Assembly: GCA_036480335.1 (NCBI GenBank)
Contig: JAZGGH010000037.1
Coordinates: 10,665 to 74,664, forward strand
DNA length: 64,000 bases
Direction of reading: 5' to 3'
From: JAZGER01 sp036480335
GTDB taxonomy: Bacteria > Pseudomonadota > Gammaproteobacteria > DSM-19610
Shown here piece by piece: positions 27,983-38,627 of the stretch. Position numbers and translations under genes: made by a program. The notes beneath the pieces are model-generated. The model was not told where the DNA came from. It did no database searches and saw only the letters and a program-made list of their open reading frames with translations. The stretch's first letter is position 1. Each line of letters starts with the position of its first letter.

Positions 27983-28074
27983 AACGCAAATAAATTGTAG
28001 CTGGCTAGAACTTTTAGCCGTTATTTGCCTTGCCTTGGCAGACCAGCCTTACAAAACCAGCCTTACAAATCAAC

Positions 28075-29940
28075 TTATTCGTCATCCACAAGGTGGTAAC
28101 AAGGAGCTTTCTCCATAGTGTACTCACCCGTTTCAGGATCACGACGAGAGACTGTCAGTACGTGCCAGTTCTCATCATCAAGCTTCATCGCATCACCACG
28201 GTAGTAGTAACCAGGCCAGCGAGTTTCTTTACGGAACAAGGTATGCTGGAACACACTTTCTGAAGTAAGGAAACGATGCTTCAATTCCCATGCACGTAAT
28301 AGCTCGTGAATGTCTTCAGCAGCAATTTTTTCCAGATCTTCAGCAAAAACCGCCATTTTCTTAAGGCCAATTTTCAGAAGTTTGTCGTTAGTCATGTAGT
28401 TAACACCAAATCCAGCGCAGTACTCATCCATCAGCTTTTGCAGACGATCAAGACCCTGCCTTGGGTTGATATAGTTAGGATTAACAGAACCAGCAACGAT
28501 TTCGTTACGACCCACTGTGTAAACTTCCATTGGCTTGTAGATCTTTTCCTTCAGATCTGCAATTTGCTTGTCAGAAACACTGATACCCTCTGCCTTACCA
28601 TCATCAATGTATTGACAGGCAGCCTTGGCAGCCAAACGTCCTTCTGTGAAAGAACCTGATGAGAACGCATGTGGTGTACCGCCAACAGCATCACCCGCAC
28701 CAAACATACCTTCAACTGTAGTCATACGGTTGTAGCCCCAGTAGTATTCTTCAGGAGATACATCTTCTGGACCTGAACACCATGCACCACAACCCGTAGC
28801 GTGTGAGCCCATGACATATGGCTCAGACGTTGTCAGTTCAGGATTCTCGTATTTAGGATCTACATCAGTAGCCGCCCAAAGTACCGCCTGACCAACAGTC
28901 ATACCTAAGAAATTATGCCAGCCAATTTCCTCAAGATGTGGGTCCTGGAAAGCTTCCATTGTTACCATATGGATAGGACCACGACCAGCATTCACTTCAG
29001 AAATAAATGCGTGGTTACGTAAACAAGTCGGGATTGGTTTGTGTGAGAAATGCTGATTCTCTGTATCCAGGTATTCCTTACCAACCATTTCAGTTAGAGC
29101 GGGGAACCACTTGGATTCATACTCTTCACCATTACAGTTTTGAGTGTAAGTTTTAAGATGTAAGAAGTACGCGCCAACAGGACCGTAACCATCTTTAAAT
29201 CGAGCTAATACGATACGATTTTCCATCTGAGTCATTTTCGCGCCAGCGTCGATCATAAGACCATACGCGGAACCTGATGACCATGGTGCATACCATACAC
29301 GACCCGCACCCTCACCCACTGAACGTGGTTTAAAGATGTTAGATGCACCACCCGCACCAACGATAACCGTTTTTGCTTTAAAGACGTGGTAGTTACCCGT
29401 ACGAACATTGAAACCAACCGCGCCAGCACAACGGTTTTCTTTCGCATCGTCCATAAGAATGTGCGTAACACAGATACGGTTAAATACTTTGTCAGCAGAA
29501 TTCTTCGCAGCTTCAGCAACGATAGGCTTGTAAGACTCACCATGAATCATAATCTGCCAGCGACCTTCACGAAGGTAAGCGCCAGTCTTGGCATCTTTCA
29601 TGATTGGCAGGCCCCATTCTTCGAACTGGTGAACCGCTGAGTCAACATGACGAGCCATATCGAAGGCTAAATCTTCACGAACCATACCCATCAAATCCAT
29701 ACGTGCATAACGTACGTGATCTTCTGGATTGTTTTCGCCAAAGCGTGTACCCATATAACAGTTAATCGCGTACAAACCCTGGGCTACCGCACCAGAACGA
29801 TCAATGTTAGCTTTTTCAGCAATAACAATCTTCTTGTTTTTGCCCCAATATCTAGCTTCGAATGCAGCACCAGTACCACCAAGGCCCGCACCTGCAACTA
29901 AGACGTCGATATTGTCTTCTATGATAGTTTTATATGCCAT
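28075..29940 (-). CDS. aprA: adenylylsulfate (APS) reductase alpha subunit
   Basis: Flavoprotein subunit that interconverts APS and sulfite plus AMP. In sulfur oxidisers it runs oxidatively, making APS from sulfite in the cytoplasm. 621 residues, the family's usual length. FAD-binding VLVAGAGLGGTGAAFEARY near residues 13-31, and further conserved blocks NRIVLARFKDGYGPVGAYF and GDAVGGTPHAFSSGSFTEGR. Third gene of aprM-aprB-aprA; its ATG overlaps the aprB stop by one base. No sat (ATP sulfurylase) is within the window, so the second step must be encoded elsewhere. Confidence 0.98.
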   Translation of the reverse strand: MAYKTIIEDNIDVLVAGAGLGGTGAAFEARYWGKNKKIVIAEKANIDRSGAVAQGLYAINCYMGTRFGENNPEDHVRYARMDLMGMVREDLAFDMARHVDSAVHQFEEWGLPIMKDAKTGAYLREGRWQIMIHGESYKPIVAEAAKNSADKVFNRICVTHILMDDAKENRCAGAVGFNVRTGNYHVFKAKTVIVGAGGASNIFKPRSVGEGAGRVWYAPWSSGSAYGLMIDAGAKMTQMENRIVLARFKDGYGPVGAYFLHLKTYTQNCNGEEYESKWFPALTEMVGKEYLDTENQHFSHKPIPTCLRNHAFISEVNAGRGPIHMVTMEAFQDPHLEEIGWHNFLGMTVGQAVLWAATDVDPKYENPELTTSEPYVMGSHATGCGAWCSGPEDVSPEEYYWGYNRMTTVEGMFGAGDAVGGTPHAFSSGSFTEGRLAAKAACQYIDDGKAEGISVSDKQIADLKEKIYKPMEVYTVGRNEIVAGSVNPNYINPRQGLDRLQKLMDEYCAGFGVNYMTNDKLLKIGLKKMAVFAEDLEKIAAEDIHELLRAWELKHRFLTSESVFQHTLFRKETRWPGYYYRGDAMKLDDENWHVLTVSRRDPETGEYTMEKAPCYHLVDDE

Positions 29941-30431
29941 TAGTAGTACACCCCAGCTTTCAGTGACAGTTTATTCGACTCGAGAGTGTGGAGACTATCC
30001 TTACCGTCTTTATCAAGTTGAATATATTTAGGTTCGTTGTAAAGCAAATGGCTATTACGCATAGAATCATCAGGTGCAGATTCATTACTAAGCTGAGGAA
30101 TAGCTGTGCCCCAGGGCTTAGTCGTAATAGGTGCAAGCAAATCGAAGTCTTTCTTACCATTGCGGAACTTGATGCGCCATGCAATAGTGCCTTTTTCTTC
30201 ATCACGAACTACTCGTACCGAGTGACCAAGTGGTGCAAAGTCAGCATAACCACGAACATCAATTGCATGATGAGGGCAGGCTTTTACACAGGAATAACAT
30301 TCCCAGCACATGTTAGGTTCAATGTTGTAAGCACGTCGCAGAGTTTTATCGATATGCATGATGTCAGATGGGCAGATATCAACACACTGTCCACAACCAT
30401 CACACCGAGTCATATATACAAAAGTTGGCAT
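29940..30431 (-). CDS. aprB: APS reductase beta subunit (iron-sulfur)
   Basis: 163 residues. Two [4Fe-4S] clusters carried by CDGCGQCVDICPSD near residues 10-23 and CWECYSCVKACPHH near 42-55, then the AprB-specific tail that wraps around AprA. It transfers electrons between the FAD of AprA and the membrane anchor. The preceding aprM gene ends 39 nt upstream. A ribosome site AGAGATTATT is weak. Confidence 0.97.
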   Translation of the reverse strand: MPTFVYMTRCDGCGQCVDICPSDIMHIDKTLRRAYNIEPNMCWECYSCVKACPHHAIDVRGYADFAPLGHSVRVVRDEEKGTIAWRIKFRNGKKDFDLLAPITTKPWGTAIPQLSNESAPDDSMRNSHLLYNEPKYIQLDKDGKDSLHTLESNKLSLKAGVYY

Positions 30432-30470
30432 AATAATCTCTCGCTAAATTAATTGGTTAAATAAAGTTGT

Positions 30471-31313
30471 TTAGTAGTGATTTGGTGATTCACGTTTGAT
30501 GCCAAGCCCCATATTGGGTGGGTTGGTGCCCATGTATTCTGGGATATCTGGAAACTGTTTCTGTACGGCAGAATCTGTCAGATCGAAATCAGCAGGTAAA
30601 TTCTCTCTCGAACCATCTGCTTTGGTTACCCGCTTCTGATAAGCAGCAGCAGGTTTAAAGAACATATGGGCAAACTTGGACCATAACACACCACCAAATA
30701 AGATAGTGCTAGAAAGGATAAACAGGGCGAAGAATAACCATCCTGCAGTCGATCCCTGAGTTGCTGACCAAATCAATGCGAATGTACAGGTAGCGAGCAG
30801 CGAAAGTATAAACATGTCTGCGCGTACGAAGCGATACCAGGGATTGCCTTCAGCAGCAAGATCAACGCGAATACCAAACCAGAACCAGTAACCACCAAAA
30901 CAAAGCATCAATGCGCCCAGGTGCCAGAGAATTGGCCAGATACCTGGAGTAGTATCTCCAACATTAGAATAGCCAAAAATCATGATTGCTGTTGTAGCAA
31001 CAAACAGAATAAAGCCATACATAGTAAAAAGATGGGAAATTCTACGCTTGGGGTTAGCAAACTCGGATGAAGTCAACACTTCGCTGGTAACCGTTTGAAT
31101 GGCAAGTGATGCTTTCTCTCCACTACTCACTGAGCGAGATGCGCTTTCCTGTGCCTTTTTGGCATTCTCAAAAAAGTATCGCGCACTTTTTTTATGTATT
31201 GTATCTAACAGAGTACCGCCTACAACCAGAAAAAACATCAAAACGACATATGCTTGCATAACTGACGACGGTATTGACGCCGCAAGCTCTGTAAAAGGAT
31301 TTATAGTAAACAT
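30471..31313 (-). CDS. aprM: membrane anchor of APS reductase (AprM)
   Basis: 280 residues with about five transmembrane helices (near 20-38, 95-115, 130-148, 165-185, 190-210) and a hydrophilic C-terminus. The gene order aprM-aprB-aprA is that of Allochromatium- and Thiobacillus-type sulfur oxidisers, where AprM is thought to link the reductase to the quinone pool. Sulfate reducers use QmoABC instead, so this subunit argues for sulfur oxidation. The first gene of the operon; a promoter should lie in 31314-31473 but none is clear. Confidence 0.88.
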   Translation of the reverse strand: MFTINPFTELAASIPSSVMQAYVVLMFFLVVGGTLLDTIHKKSARYFFENAKKAQESASRSVSSGEKASLAIQTVTSEVLTSSEFANPKRRISHLFTMYGFILFVATTAIMIFGYSNVGDTTPGIWPILWHLGALMLCFGGYWFWFGIRVDLAAEGNPWYRFVRADMFILSLLATCTFALIWSATQGSTAGWLFFALFILSSTILFGGVLWSKFAHMFFKPAAAYQKRVTKADGSRENLPADFDLTDSAVQKQFPDIPEYMGTNPPNMGLGIKRESPNHY

Positions 31314-31473
31314 TTGAATTTGTACTCCTCGAATATGTTTATAGCAAACGCGACTTTAGCTTATTAGCATTCCTGCAACAACTTATTAGAATTATGCAGC
31401 GCATAAAATAAATTGATAAGCCTCCATATAACCTGACCGAATCTGATAAAGCCGTACATATTATTAGCCAGAA

Positions 31474-32208
31474 CTAGCCGCATACTGGACAATCCTTTGC
31501 TTTCTTCAGCCTCATTTCCCGCCACTCGATCCGCTGAGCATCAAAGAGTAATAATCGGCCTGCCAGCGCGGATTTACCCAGCAGAACATTGATCACTTCC
31601 TGAGCCTGCAGGCTGCCGATTACTCCGACGAGCGGCGCAATCACGCCTTCCATTTCACAATTGTCGCCTTCACTACCATCATCTTCATACAAACAGCGAT
31701 AGCACGGGCAGTTTTCGTCAAAAGCAAAGGTACTAATCTGCCCTTCCCAGCGAATGGCGGCACCGGATACCAGCGGAGTCTGTGTTTGTACCGCAATACG
31801 ATTGAGTAAAAAGCGTGTGCTGAAATTATCGGAGCAGTCAACAATCACATCAACCCGTGCAACCTGCGTCATCAACTCTTCTTCATCCAACCCTCTGGCA
31901 AACGTGGTTAAGTGGGTGTCAGGATTCAGATCTGCAAGGCAGGCAGCAGCAGAATCAACCTTGAGTCTGCCGATGGTTTTCGGTCGATGAATAATCTGGC
32001 GTTGCAGGTTGGATAAATCTACCTGATCAAAATCTGACAGCAGCAGATGGCCAATACCGGCAGCGGACAGGTAGAGCGCAACGGGTGATCCTAGCCCGCC
32101 CAGACCAACAATCAGCACACGCGCATCGAGCAGCCGTCTCTGACCCGCCTCGCCGATTTCATCCAGGCGAATTTGGCGAGCATATTTTTCCTTTGCTTCT
32201 GGTTTCAT
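31474..32208 (-). CDS. moeB: molybdopterin-synthase adenylyltransferase (MoeB/ThiF/HesA family)
   Basis: Activates the C-terminal glycine of a small sulfur-carrier protein by adenylation, for molybdopterin or thiazole synthesis. About 244 residues. The N-terminus has YARQIRLDEIGEAGQ, an ATP loop VLIVGLGGLGSP near 29-40, the catalytic stretch DVIVDCSDNFSTRFLLN, and two zinc pairs, CPCYRC and CPVCG (C-terminal). The frame runs to a TTG at 32229; ATG 32206-32208 fits the family N-terminus better. MobA and MoaB genes are adjacent, which favours MoeB over ThiF. Confidence 0.88.
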   Translation of the reverse strand: MKPEAKEKYARQIRLDEIGEAGQRRLLDARVLIVGLGGLGSPVALYLSAAGIGHLLLSDFDQVDLSNLQRQIIHRPKTIGRLKVDSAAACLADLNPDTHLTTFARGLDEEELMTQVARVDVIVDCSDNFSTRFLLNRIAVQTQTPLVSGAAIRWEGQISTFAFDENCPCYRCLYEDDGSEGDNCEMEGVIAPLVGVIGSLQAQEVINVLLGKSALAGRLLLFDAQRIEWREMRLKKAKDCPVCG

Positions 32209-32276
32209 TTCTTCGTATTCATTTTTCAAGTATTTCAGATTCGAGCTACTGCACGCTACCGTGATAATCTAGCTGC

Positions 32277-32894
32277 ATGCAGTATAACGAAATCATCAAG
32301 AACACTTCAGCTGTTATTCTTGCCGGTGGTCGGGGTAGCCGTTTGGATGGCAGGGATAAAGGACTGATATCCATTGCAGGGCAACCGATGATAGAACACC
32401 TGCTAAAACAGTTACACGAGCAAATACCCCGAATCATTATCAGCGCAAACAGAAATATTGAGCGCTATCAGGCATATAACCTGCCAGTAATTATGGATGA
32501 AGAGCGTGACTACGCAGGTCCACTTGCCGGTATTTCGGCCGCCATGCAAGCGGTTTCCTCTGAGTACCTGTTAACCCTGCCCTGCGATGCCCCTGTTATC
32601 GCACATGATTACCTCAAACGTATGGCCACTGCTCTCTGCCAGAAACCCGCTGACATTGCCATCGCCACTGATGGCAACAGCTTGCAATATATCCATACAC
32701 TGATTCCTGTTCGCCTGCATCAGCATTTGCAAAAACACCTGCAGGCAGGCCACCATCGAGTCGGTGAATGGCTCAGGCAGAATAGCTTCACTGAGGTGGA
32801 TTTCTCAGATCAGGCAGAGGCTTTCCATAACATGAACACCGAAGCCGACAGACTGAAACTCGTCGAACAATCAGCCCCGGATTGCCACTTATGA
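32277..32894 (+). CDS. mobA: molybdenum cofactor guanylyltransferase
   Basis: Attaches GMP to molybdopterin, giving the bis-MGD cofactor of the DMSO-reductase family. 205 residues. Nucleotidyltransferase signature AVILAGGRGSRLDGRDKGL near residues 12-30, metal-binding LPCDAP near 101, and the late GHHRVGEWL. Divergent from moeB with 47 bp between, and convergent with moaB, whose stop it overlaps by six bases. Confidence 0.94.
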   Translation: MQYNEIIKNTSAVILAGGRGSRLDGRDKGLISIAGQPMIEHLLKQLHEQIPRIIISANRNIERYQAYNLPVIMDEERDYAGPLAGISAAMQAVSSEYLLTLPCDAPVIAHDYLKRMATALCQKPADIAIATDGNSLQYIHTLIPVRLHQHLQKHLQAGHHRVGEWLRQNSFTEVDFSDQAEAFHNMNTEADRLKLVEQSAPDCHL

Positions 32895-33410
32895 CTCCAT
32901 TAATCTGGGCATAATCTCAACCAGATTACAGGGTCGGGTGCGGTAATCCAGCTGCATGGAGATCAGCTTGCTCCAGCCATCATTACAGGCACCTGTTGAA
33001 CCCGGCAAACAAAACACGAAAGTGCCATTGGCAACACCCGCTAGCGCCCGTGACTGCAATGTGGAGGTACCAATATCTGCATAGGACAACGAGCGGAACA
33101 TTTCACCAAAACCTTCGATGATTTTATCCAGCAACGGCCGCACCGCTTCCGGGGTACCATCCCGACCTGTCAACCCGGTTCCACCTGTCGTAATAACAAC
33201 CTGCACATCATCGCTGACAATCCAGCGCGACAACTCAGCACGTATTTGATAGATATCATCAGCTACAATCACTTTCTCAGCCAGATGATGCCCCGCTTCT
33301 TGCAGTAGACTCACCAGCTTCTTCCCGGATTTATCGGTTTCTTCAGTACGGCTGTCAGACACTGTCATTATCGCAATCTGTAATGGAATAAACTCTCTTT
33401 CCTTACTCAT
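32889..33410 (-). CDS. moaB: molybdenum cofactor biosynthesis protein B
   Basis: MoaB/MogA fold, proposed to adenylate molybdopterin before molybdate insertion. 173 residues, typical of MoaB. Signature motifs are MTVSDSRTEETDKSG near 15-29, TTGGTGLTGRDGTPEAV near 75-91, and FCLPGSTGACNDGW near 132. The 3' end overlaps mobA on the opposite strand by six bases, a compact convergent pair. Confidence 0.93.
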   Translation of the reverse strand: MSKEREFIPLQIAIMTVSDSRTEETDKSGKKLVSLLQEAGHHLAEKVIVADDIYQIRAELSRWIVSDDVQVVITTGGTGLTGRDGTPEAVRPLLDKIIEGFGEMFRSLSYADIGTSTLQSRALAGVANGTFVFCLPGSTGACNDGWSKLISMQLDYRTRPCNLVEIMPRLMES

Positions 33411-33650
33411 TCAAGCCTCTAATATTTAGTATTCAAATACTCACGACAGAATAACAAATAAATCAAGAAGAGCAGAAAATCGATAACAAGACAATCAAAT
33501 TAGCGAGTCTTGTTGACTTCAATCAATTATCAATAATAAACTGCCTGTATATTCCTTGATCCGGACAACAACTAACTTTCTAGTGACTTTTACGTCACAA
33601 TGGATACAATTAGATTTGTTTTACTCAGCAGTGAATTCAGGGAGCGTTTC

Positions 33651-34421
33651 GTGACAGGAAAAAATGGTGGCAGCGTCAAGAAGCACAGCTTGTCCAATAA
33701 AATTGCCGATGATATACGCCTGGCAATCATCAATAAAACCCTGAAATTCAATGATCGCCTGCCCTCAGAAGATCAGCTTGCCAAACAATATCAGGTATCA
33801 CGTCCCACGGTACGTGAAGCCCTGCAACAACTTGCAGCACAAAACCTCATACGTACCCGCCGTGGCCCCAGAGGCGGCAGTTTTATCAACAAACCCAGTC
33901 TGGATGAACTCAGTGATGCCTTCACTGCCTCAACACGGCTACTGATCAATCTGGAAAGCATTGGTCTGGATGAAATTCAGCAGTTACGGCGCGAACTTGA
34001 TCAGATCGTCTGCAAGCTGGCTACCAACCATCGCAAAGCTGACAATATTGATAGCATTCGTCAAATTCTTATCCGTCAGGCAGAACCCTCGTTAAGCGCC
34101 GATTTATTCAGCCAGTCAGATATGCAATTTCACCGTGCTATCGTTGATGCCACTGGGAATCGGGTATTGTCCTTTATCATGACATCCATTTACGCATCGC
34201 AGCAGCAGGTATTTGAAACAATGGCTGAAAATACCGCAGACCGGGAAATATTTCTGGATTACAACCGCTCTCTGCTGGAAGCCATCATCAATCAGGATGC
34301 TGGCTTCGGCGTCAATATTGTCTGCAAAAAAATTGATCTGTGTTATTCGCTCTACGAAAAACACCTTATAAACAGTGCAAACACTCAAAAAAGCGCAGAT
34401 ACTGCACCAGAAATCTCCTGA
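33651..34421 (+). CDS. GntR/FadR-family regulator, probable PdhR-like repressor
   Basis: About 256 residues. The N-terminal winged HTH (about 8-75) includes LPSEDQLAKQYQVSRPTVREALQQL, and the C-terminal FCD domain (about 95-235) carries His/Asp residues that may bind a metal-linked effector. Its place just upstream of aceE-aceF-lpd matches pdhR in E. coli, where pyruvate relieves repression. No TTGGT-N3-ACCAA operator was found by eye. The frame opens at ATG 33600, but GTG 33651 is preferred because AGGGAG lies six bases upstream. Confidence 0.82.
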   Translation: MTGKNGGSVKKHSLSNKIADDIRLAIINKTLKFNDRLPSEDQLAKQYQVSRPTVREALQQLAAQNLIRTRRGPRGGSFINKPSLDELSDAFTASTRLLINLESIGLDEIQQLRRELDQIVCKLATNHRKADNIDSIRQILIRQAEPSLSADLFSQSDMQFHRAIVDATGNRVLSFIMTSIYASQQQVFETMAENTADREIFLDYNRSLLEAIINQDAGFGVNIVCKKIDLCYSLYEKHLINSANTQKSADTAPEIS

Positions 34422-34614
34422 CTTATTCAGCCCTCGCCGAGCGACTTCAAAGATCGATAATTATTTTTTGACTTTAACTTATTGATTTATATATTTATTA
34501 TTTTATAGTTGTAAAAATAGACGGGATTCCGCTTCCATTTCTCCAGAACCGCGCTACACTGCATATAAATAGTTAACCGCAAGTTCGATGCATTTTATCG
34601 ACAAAGGATTATTT

Positions 34615-37281
34615 ATGTCAGCAGACCCCTCCAGAACACAAGATATAGACGAGCAGGAAACTCAGGAATGGCTCGATGCCCTTAGCGCTGTGCTGGAAAC
34701 AGAAGGCCCGGAACGCGCCCATTACCTGCTAGAAAAAATGATCGATAAAGTGCGGCGCTCAGGCGTTAATCTGCCACATTCGTCCAATACCGCCTACGTA
34801 AACACCATACCGACTCACCTGCAGACACCGTTGCCCGGCGACAACAGTATTGAAAGACGCATACGCGCCCTGATCCGCTGGAACGCGGCCGCCATGGTGG
34901 TCCGGGCTAATCGCAAAGCAAGCGAGCTGGGTGGGCACATTGCAACATTTGCATCAGCAGCAACGCTCTATGATGTCGGTTTTAATCACTTCTGGCAGGC
35001 ACCCACGCATCAGCATGGCGGAGACCTGGTTCTGTTTCAGGGGCATTCAGCGCCAGGCATGTATTCCCGCGCCTATCTTGAAGGCCGCCTGACGACTGAA
35101 CAACTGGATAACTTCCGCCAGGAAGTGGATGGCAACGGCCTGTCATCCTATCCACACCCCTGGCTAATGCCTGACTTCTGGCAATTCCCGACTGTCTCTA
35201 TGGGTCTGGGGCCCATTATGTCCATCTATCAGGCGCGTTTCATGAAATACATGCACGACCGCAGCCTGTCAGATACTAAAGACCGCCATGTCTGGGCCTT
35301 TATTGGTGACGGCGAAGTTGACGAACCTGAAACTCTCGGTGCCATTTCGCTGGCCTCCCGAGAAAAACTCGACAACCTCACCTGGGTTATAAACTGTAAT
35401 CTACAGCGACTGGATGGTCCGGTTCGCGGCAACGGCAAAATCATTCAGGAGCTGGAAGCAGTATTCCGCGGTGTTGGCTGGAACGTCATCAAAGTTGTCT
35501 GGGGGAGCTACTGGGATAAATTACTCGCACAGGATAAAGATGGCCTGTTAAAACGCCGTATGATGGAAGCTGTTGATGGCGAATACCAGAACTATAAATC
35601 TAAAGATGGTGCCTATGTACGCGAACATTTCTTTGGTAAATACCCAGAACTCAAGGCAATGGTTGCACATATGTCCGACGAAGACATCTGGCGCCTGAAT
35701 CGCGGCGGCCATGATCCGCATAAGGTCTATGCTGCCTATCATGCTGCCGTCAATCATAAGGGACAACCTACGGTCATCCTTGCACACACCGTCAAGGGTT
35801 ATGGCATGGGTGCTGCAGGCGAAGGCCAGATGCGCACGCATTCCCAGAAAAAACTTGATGAAGAAGAAATGATCGCCTATCGAGACCGCTTCAATATCCC
35901 CATCACCGAGGAACAGGCGGGCAAAGCAGAATATTTTCATCCTGGTGAAGACAGCGAAGAAATCCAGTACATGAAAAAAATGCGGCAGGCGCTCGGTGGA
36001 CCAATGCCGATTCGTGAACACATGGCTGCACCACTGGAAATTCCGGATTTATCCATGTTTGAATCGTTACTGAAAGGCTCCGGTGAGCGCGAACAATCCA
36101 CCACCATGGCCTTTGTACGCCTGCTGACGCTACTCGCCCGTGACAAGAAAATCGGTAAATATGTAGTGCCTATCGTTCCTGACGAGGCCCGCACCTTTGG
36201 TATGGAAGGTATGTTTCGCCAGCTAGGCATCTATTCTTCTGTCGGTCAGTTGTATACCCCGCAGGACAAGGAGCAGGTGATGTTCTACAAAGAGGACAAA
36301 ACCGGCCAGATCCTTGAAGAAGGCATTAACGAAGCCGGTGCTATGTCTTCCTGGATCTCTGCTGCAACCTCTTACAGCACACATCATGTCAACATGATGC
36401 CCTTCTATATATATTATTCCATGTTCGGTTTCCAGCGCATTGGCGACCTCGCCTGGATGGCTGGTGATATGCAGGCGCGCGGCTTCCTGCTTGGCGGCAC
36501 CGCCGGTCGCACCACACTCGCAGGTGAAGGGCTGCAACATCAGGATGGCCACAGCCACCTGACAGCAAGCAGCATACCCAACTGTATTTCCTATGACCCA
36601 ACATTCACCTATGAACTGACAGTGATCATTCATCACGGCATGCAGCGGATGTATCAGGATCAGGACAATGTGTTCTATTACATCACTATCATGAACGAAA
36701 ACTACCCGCAGCCGGCCATGCCCAAAGGTGTTGAAGAAGGTATCATCAAAGGCATTTACCTGTTGCAGGGGGGTGGCAAACGCCGCCGTAAAGTTCAACT
36801 CATGGGTTCCGGCTCTATTCTTCGGGAAGTCATCGCGGCAACGAAACTGCTGGACGAAGACTGGTCGGTTGATGCCGATGTCTGGAGTGTGACCAGCTTC
36901 AATGAACTCAAGCGCGAAGCCGAAGATGTCGATCGCTGGAATCTGCTGCACCCGTTATCCACACCGAAAATTTCTTATGTAGAAAAAACTCTCAAGGACC
37001 GGCGCGGGCCAGTCGTTGCCGCGACCGATTATATGCGTTCCTACCCTGCACAGATCGCCAAATGGGTGCCGAGCCAGTACGATGTGCTTGGCACAGACGG
37101 TTTTGGACGTTCAGACACGCGCGCTCAGTTGCGCAAGCATTTTGAAGTCAACGCCGCCTATATTACCGTAGCAGCACTGAAAGCACTGGCCGACGATGGT
37201 CAATTCCCGGCCGGAAAAGTGCAGGACGCGATCCAGAAATACGGTATCGACCCCGAAAAAATCAATCCGGCGAATGCCTGA
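34615..37281 (+). CDS. aceE: pyruvate dehydrogenase E1, homodimeric type
   Basis: ThDP-dependent decarboxylation of pyruvate and transfer to the lipoyl groups of E2. 888 residues, essentially the size of E. coli AceE (887). Visible are IRWNAAAMVVRAN near 85, the ThDP motif GDGEVDEPETLGA near 229, and the central Pyr domain with GMFRQLGIYSSVGQLYTP near 530. The start at ATG 34615 follows AAAGGA by six bases; the upstream ATG at 34588 has no ribosome site. Heads the aceE-aceF-lpdA operon and shares the thiamine cofactor route with thiL. Confidence 0.98.
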   Translation: MSADPSRTQDIDEQETQEWLDALSAVLETEGPERAHYLLEKMIDKVRRSGVNLPHSSNTAYVNTIPTHLQTPLPGDNSIERRIRALIRWNAAAMVVRANRKASELGGHIATFASAATLYDVGFNHFWQAPTHQHGGDLVLFQGHSAPGMYSRAYLEGRLTTEQLDNFRQEVDGNGLSSYPHPWLMPDFWQFPTVSMGLGPIMSIYQARFMKYMHDRSLSDTKDRHVWAFIGDGEVDEPETLGAISLASREKLDNLTWVINCNLQRLDGPVRGNGKIIQELEAVFRGVGWNVIKVVWGSYWDKLLAQDKDGLLKRRMMEAVDGEYQNYKSKDGAYVREHFFGKYPELKAMVAHMSDEDIWRLNRGGHDPHKVYAAYHAAVNHKGQPTVILAHTVKGYGMGAAGEGQMRTHSQKKLDEEEMIAYRDRFNIPITEEQAGKAEYFHPGEDSEEIQYMKKMRQALGGPMPIREHMAAPLEIPDLSMFESLLKGSGEREQSTTMAFVRLLTLLARDKKIGKYVVPIVPDEARTFGMEGMFRQLGIYSSVGQLYTPQDKEQVMFYKEDKTGQILEEGINEAGAMSSWISAATSYSTHHVNMMPFYIYYSMFGFQRIGDLAWMAGDMQARGFLLGGTAGRTTLAGEGLQHQDGHSHLTASSIPNCISYDPTFTYELTVIIHHGMQRMYQDQDNVFYYITIMNENYPQPAMPKGVEEGIIKGIYLLQGGGKRRRKVQLMGSGSILREVIAATKLLDEDWSVDADVWSVTSFNELKREAEDVDRWNLLHPLSTPKISYVEKTLKDRRGPVVAATDYMRSYPAQIAKWVPSQYDVLGTDGFGRSDTRAQLRKHFEVNAAYITVAALKALADDGQFPAGKVQDAIQKYGIDPEKINPANA

Positions 37282-37304
37282 TCCAGCGTAACGGAGACAT
37301 ATTT

Positions 37305-38618
<1,314 letters not shown>

Positions 38619-38627
38619 CGGAGCCAA

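Noticed and set aside
33600..33650. ATG 33600 as start of the GntR regulator
   Set aside because: No ribosome site; GTG 33651 has AGGGAG at proper distance and fits the family N-terminus.
34422..34614. PdhR-type operator upstream of aceE
   Set aside because: No TTGGT-N3-ACCAA or similar palindrome could be found by eye.
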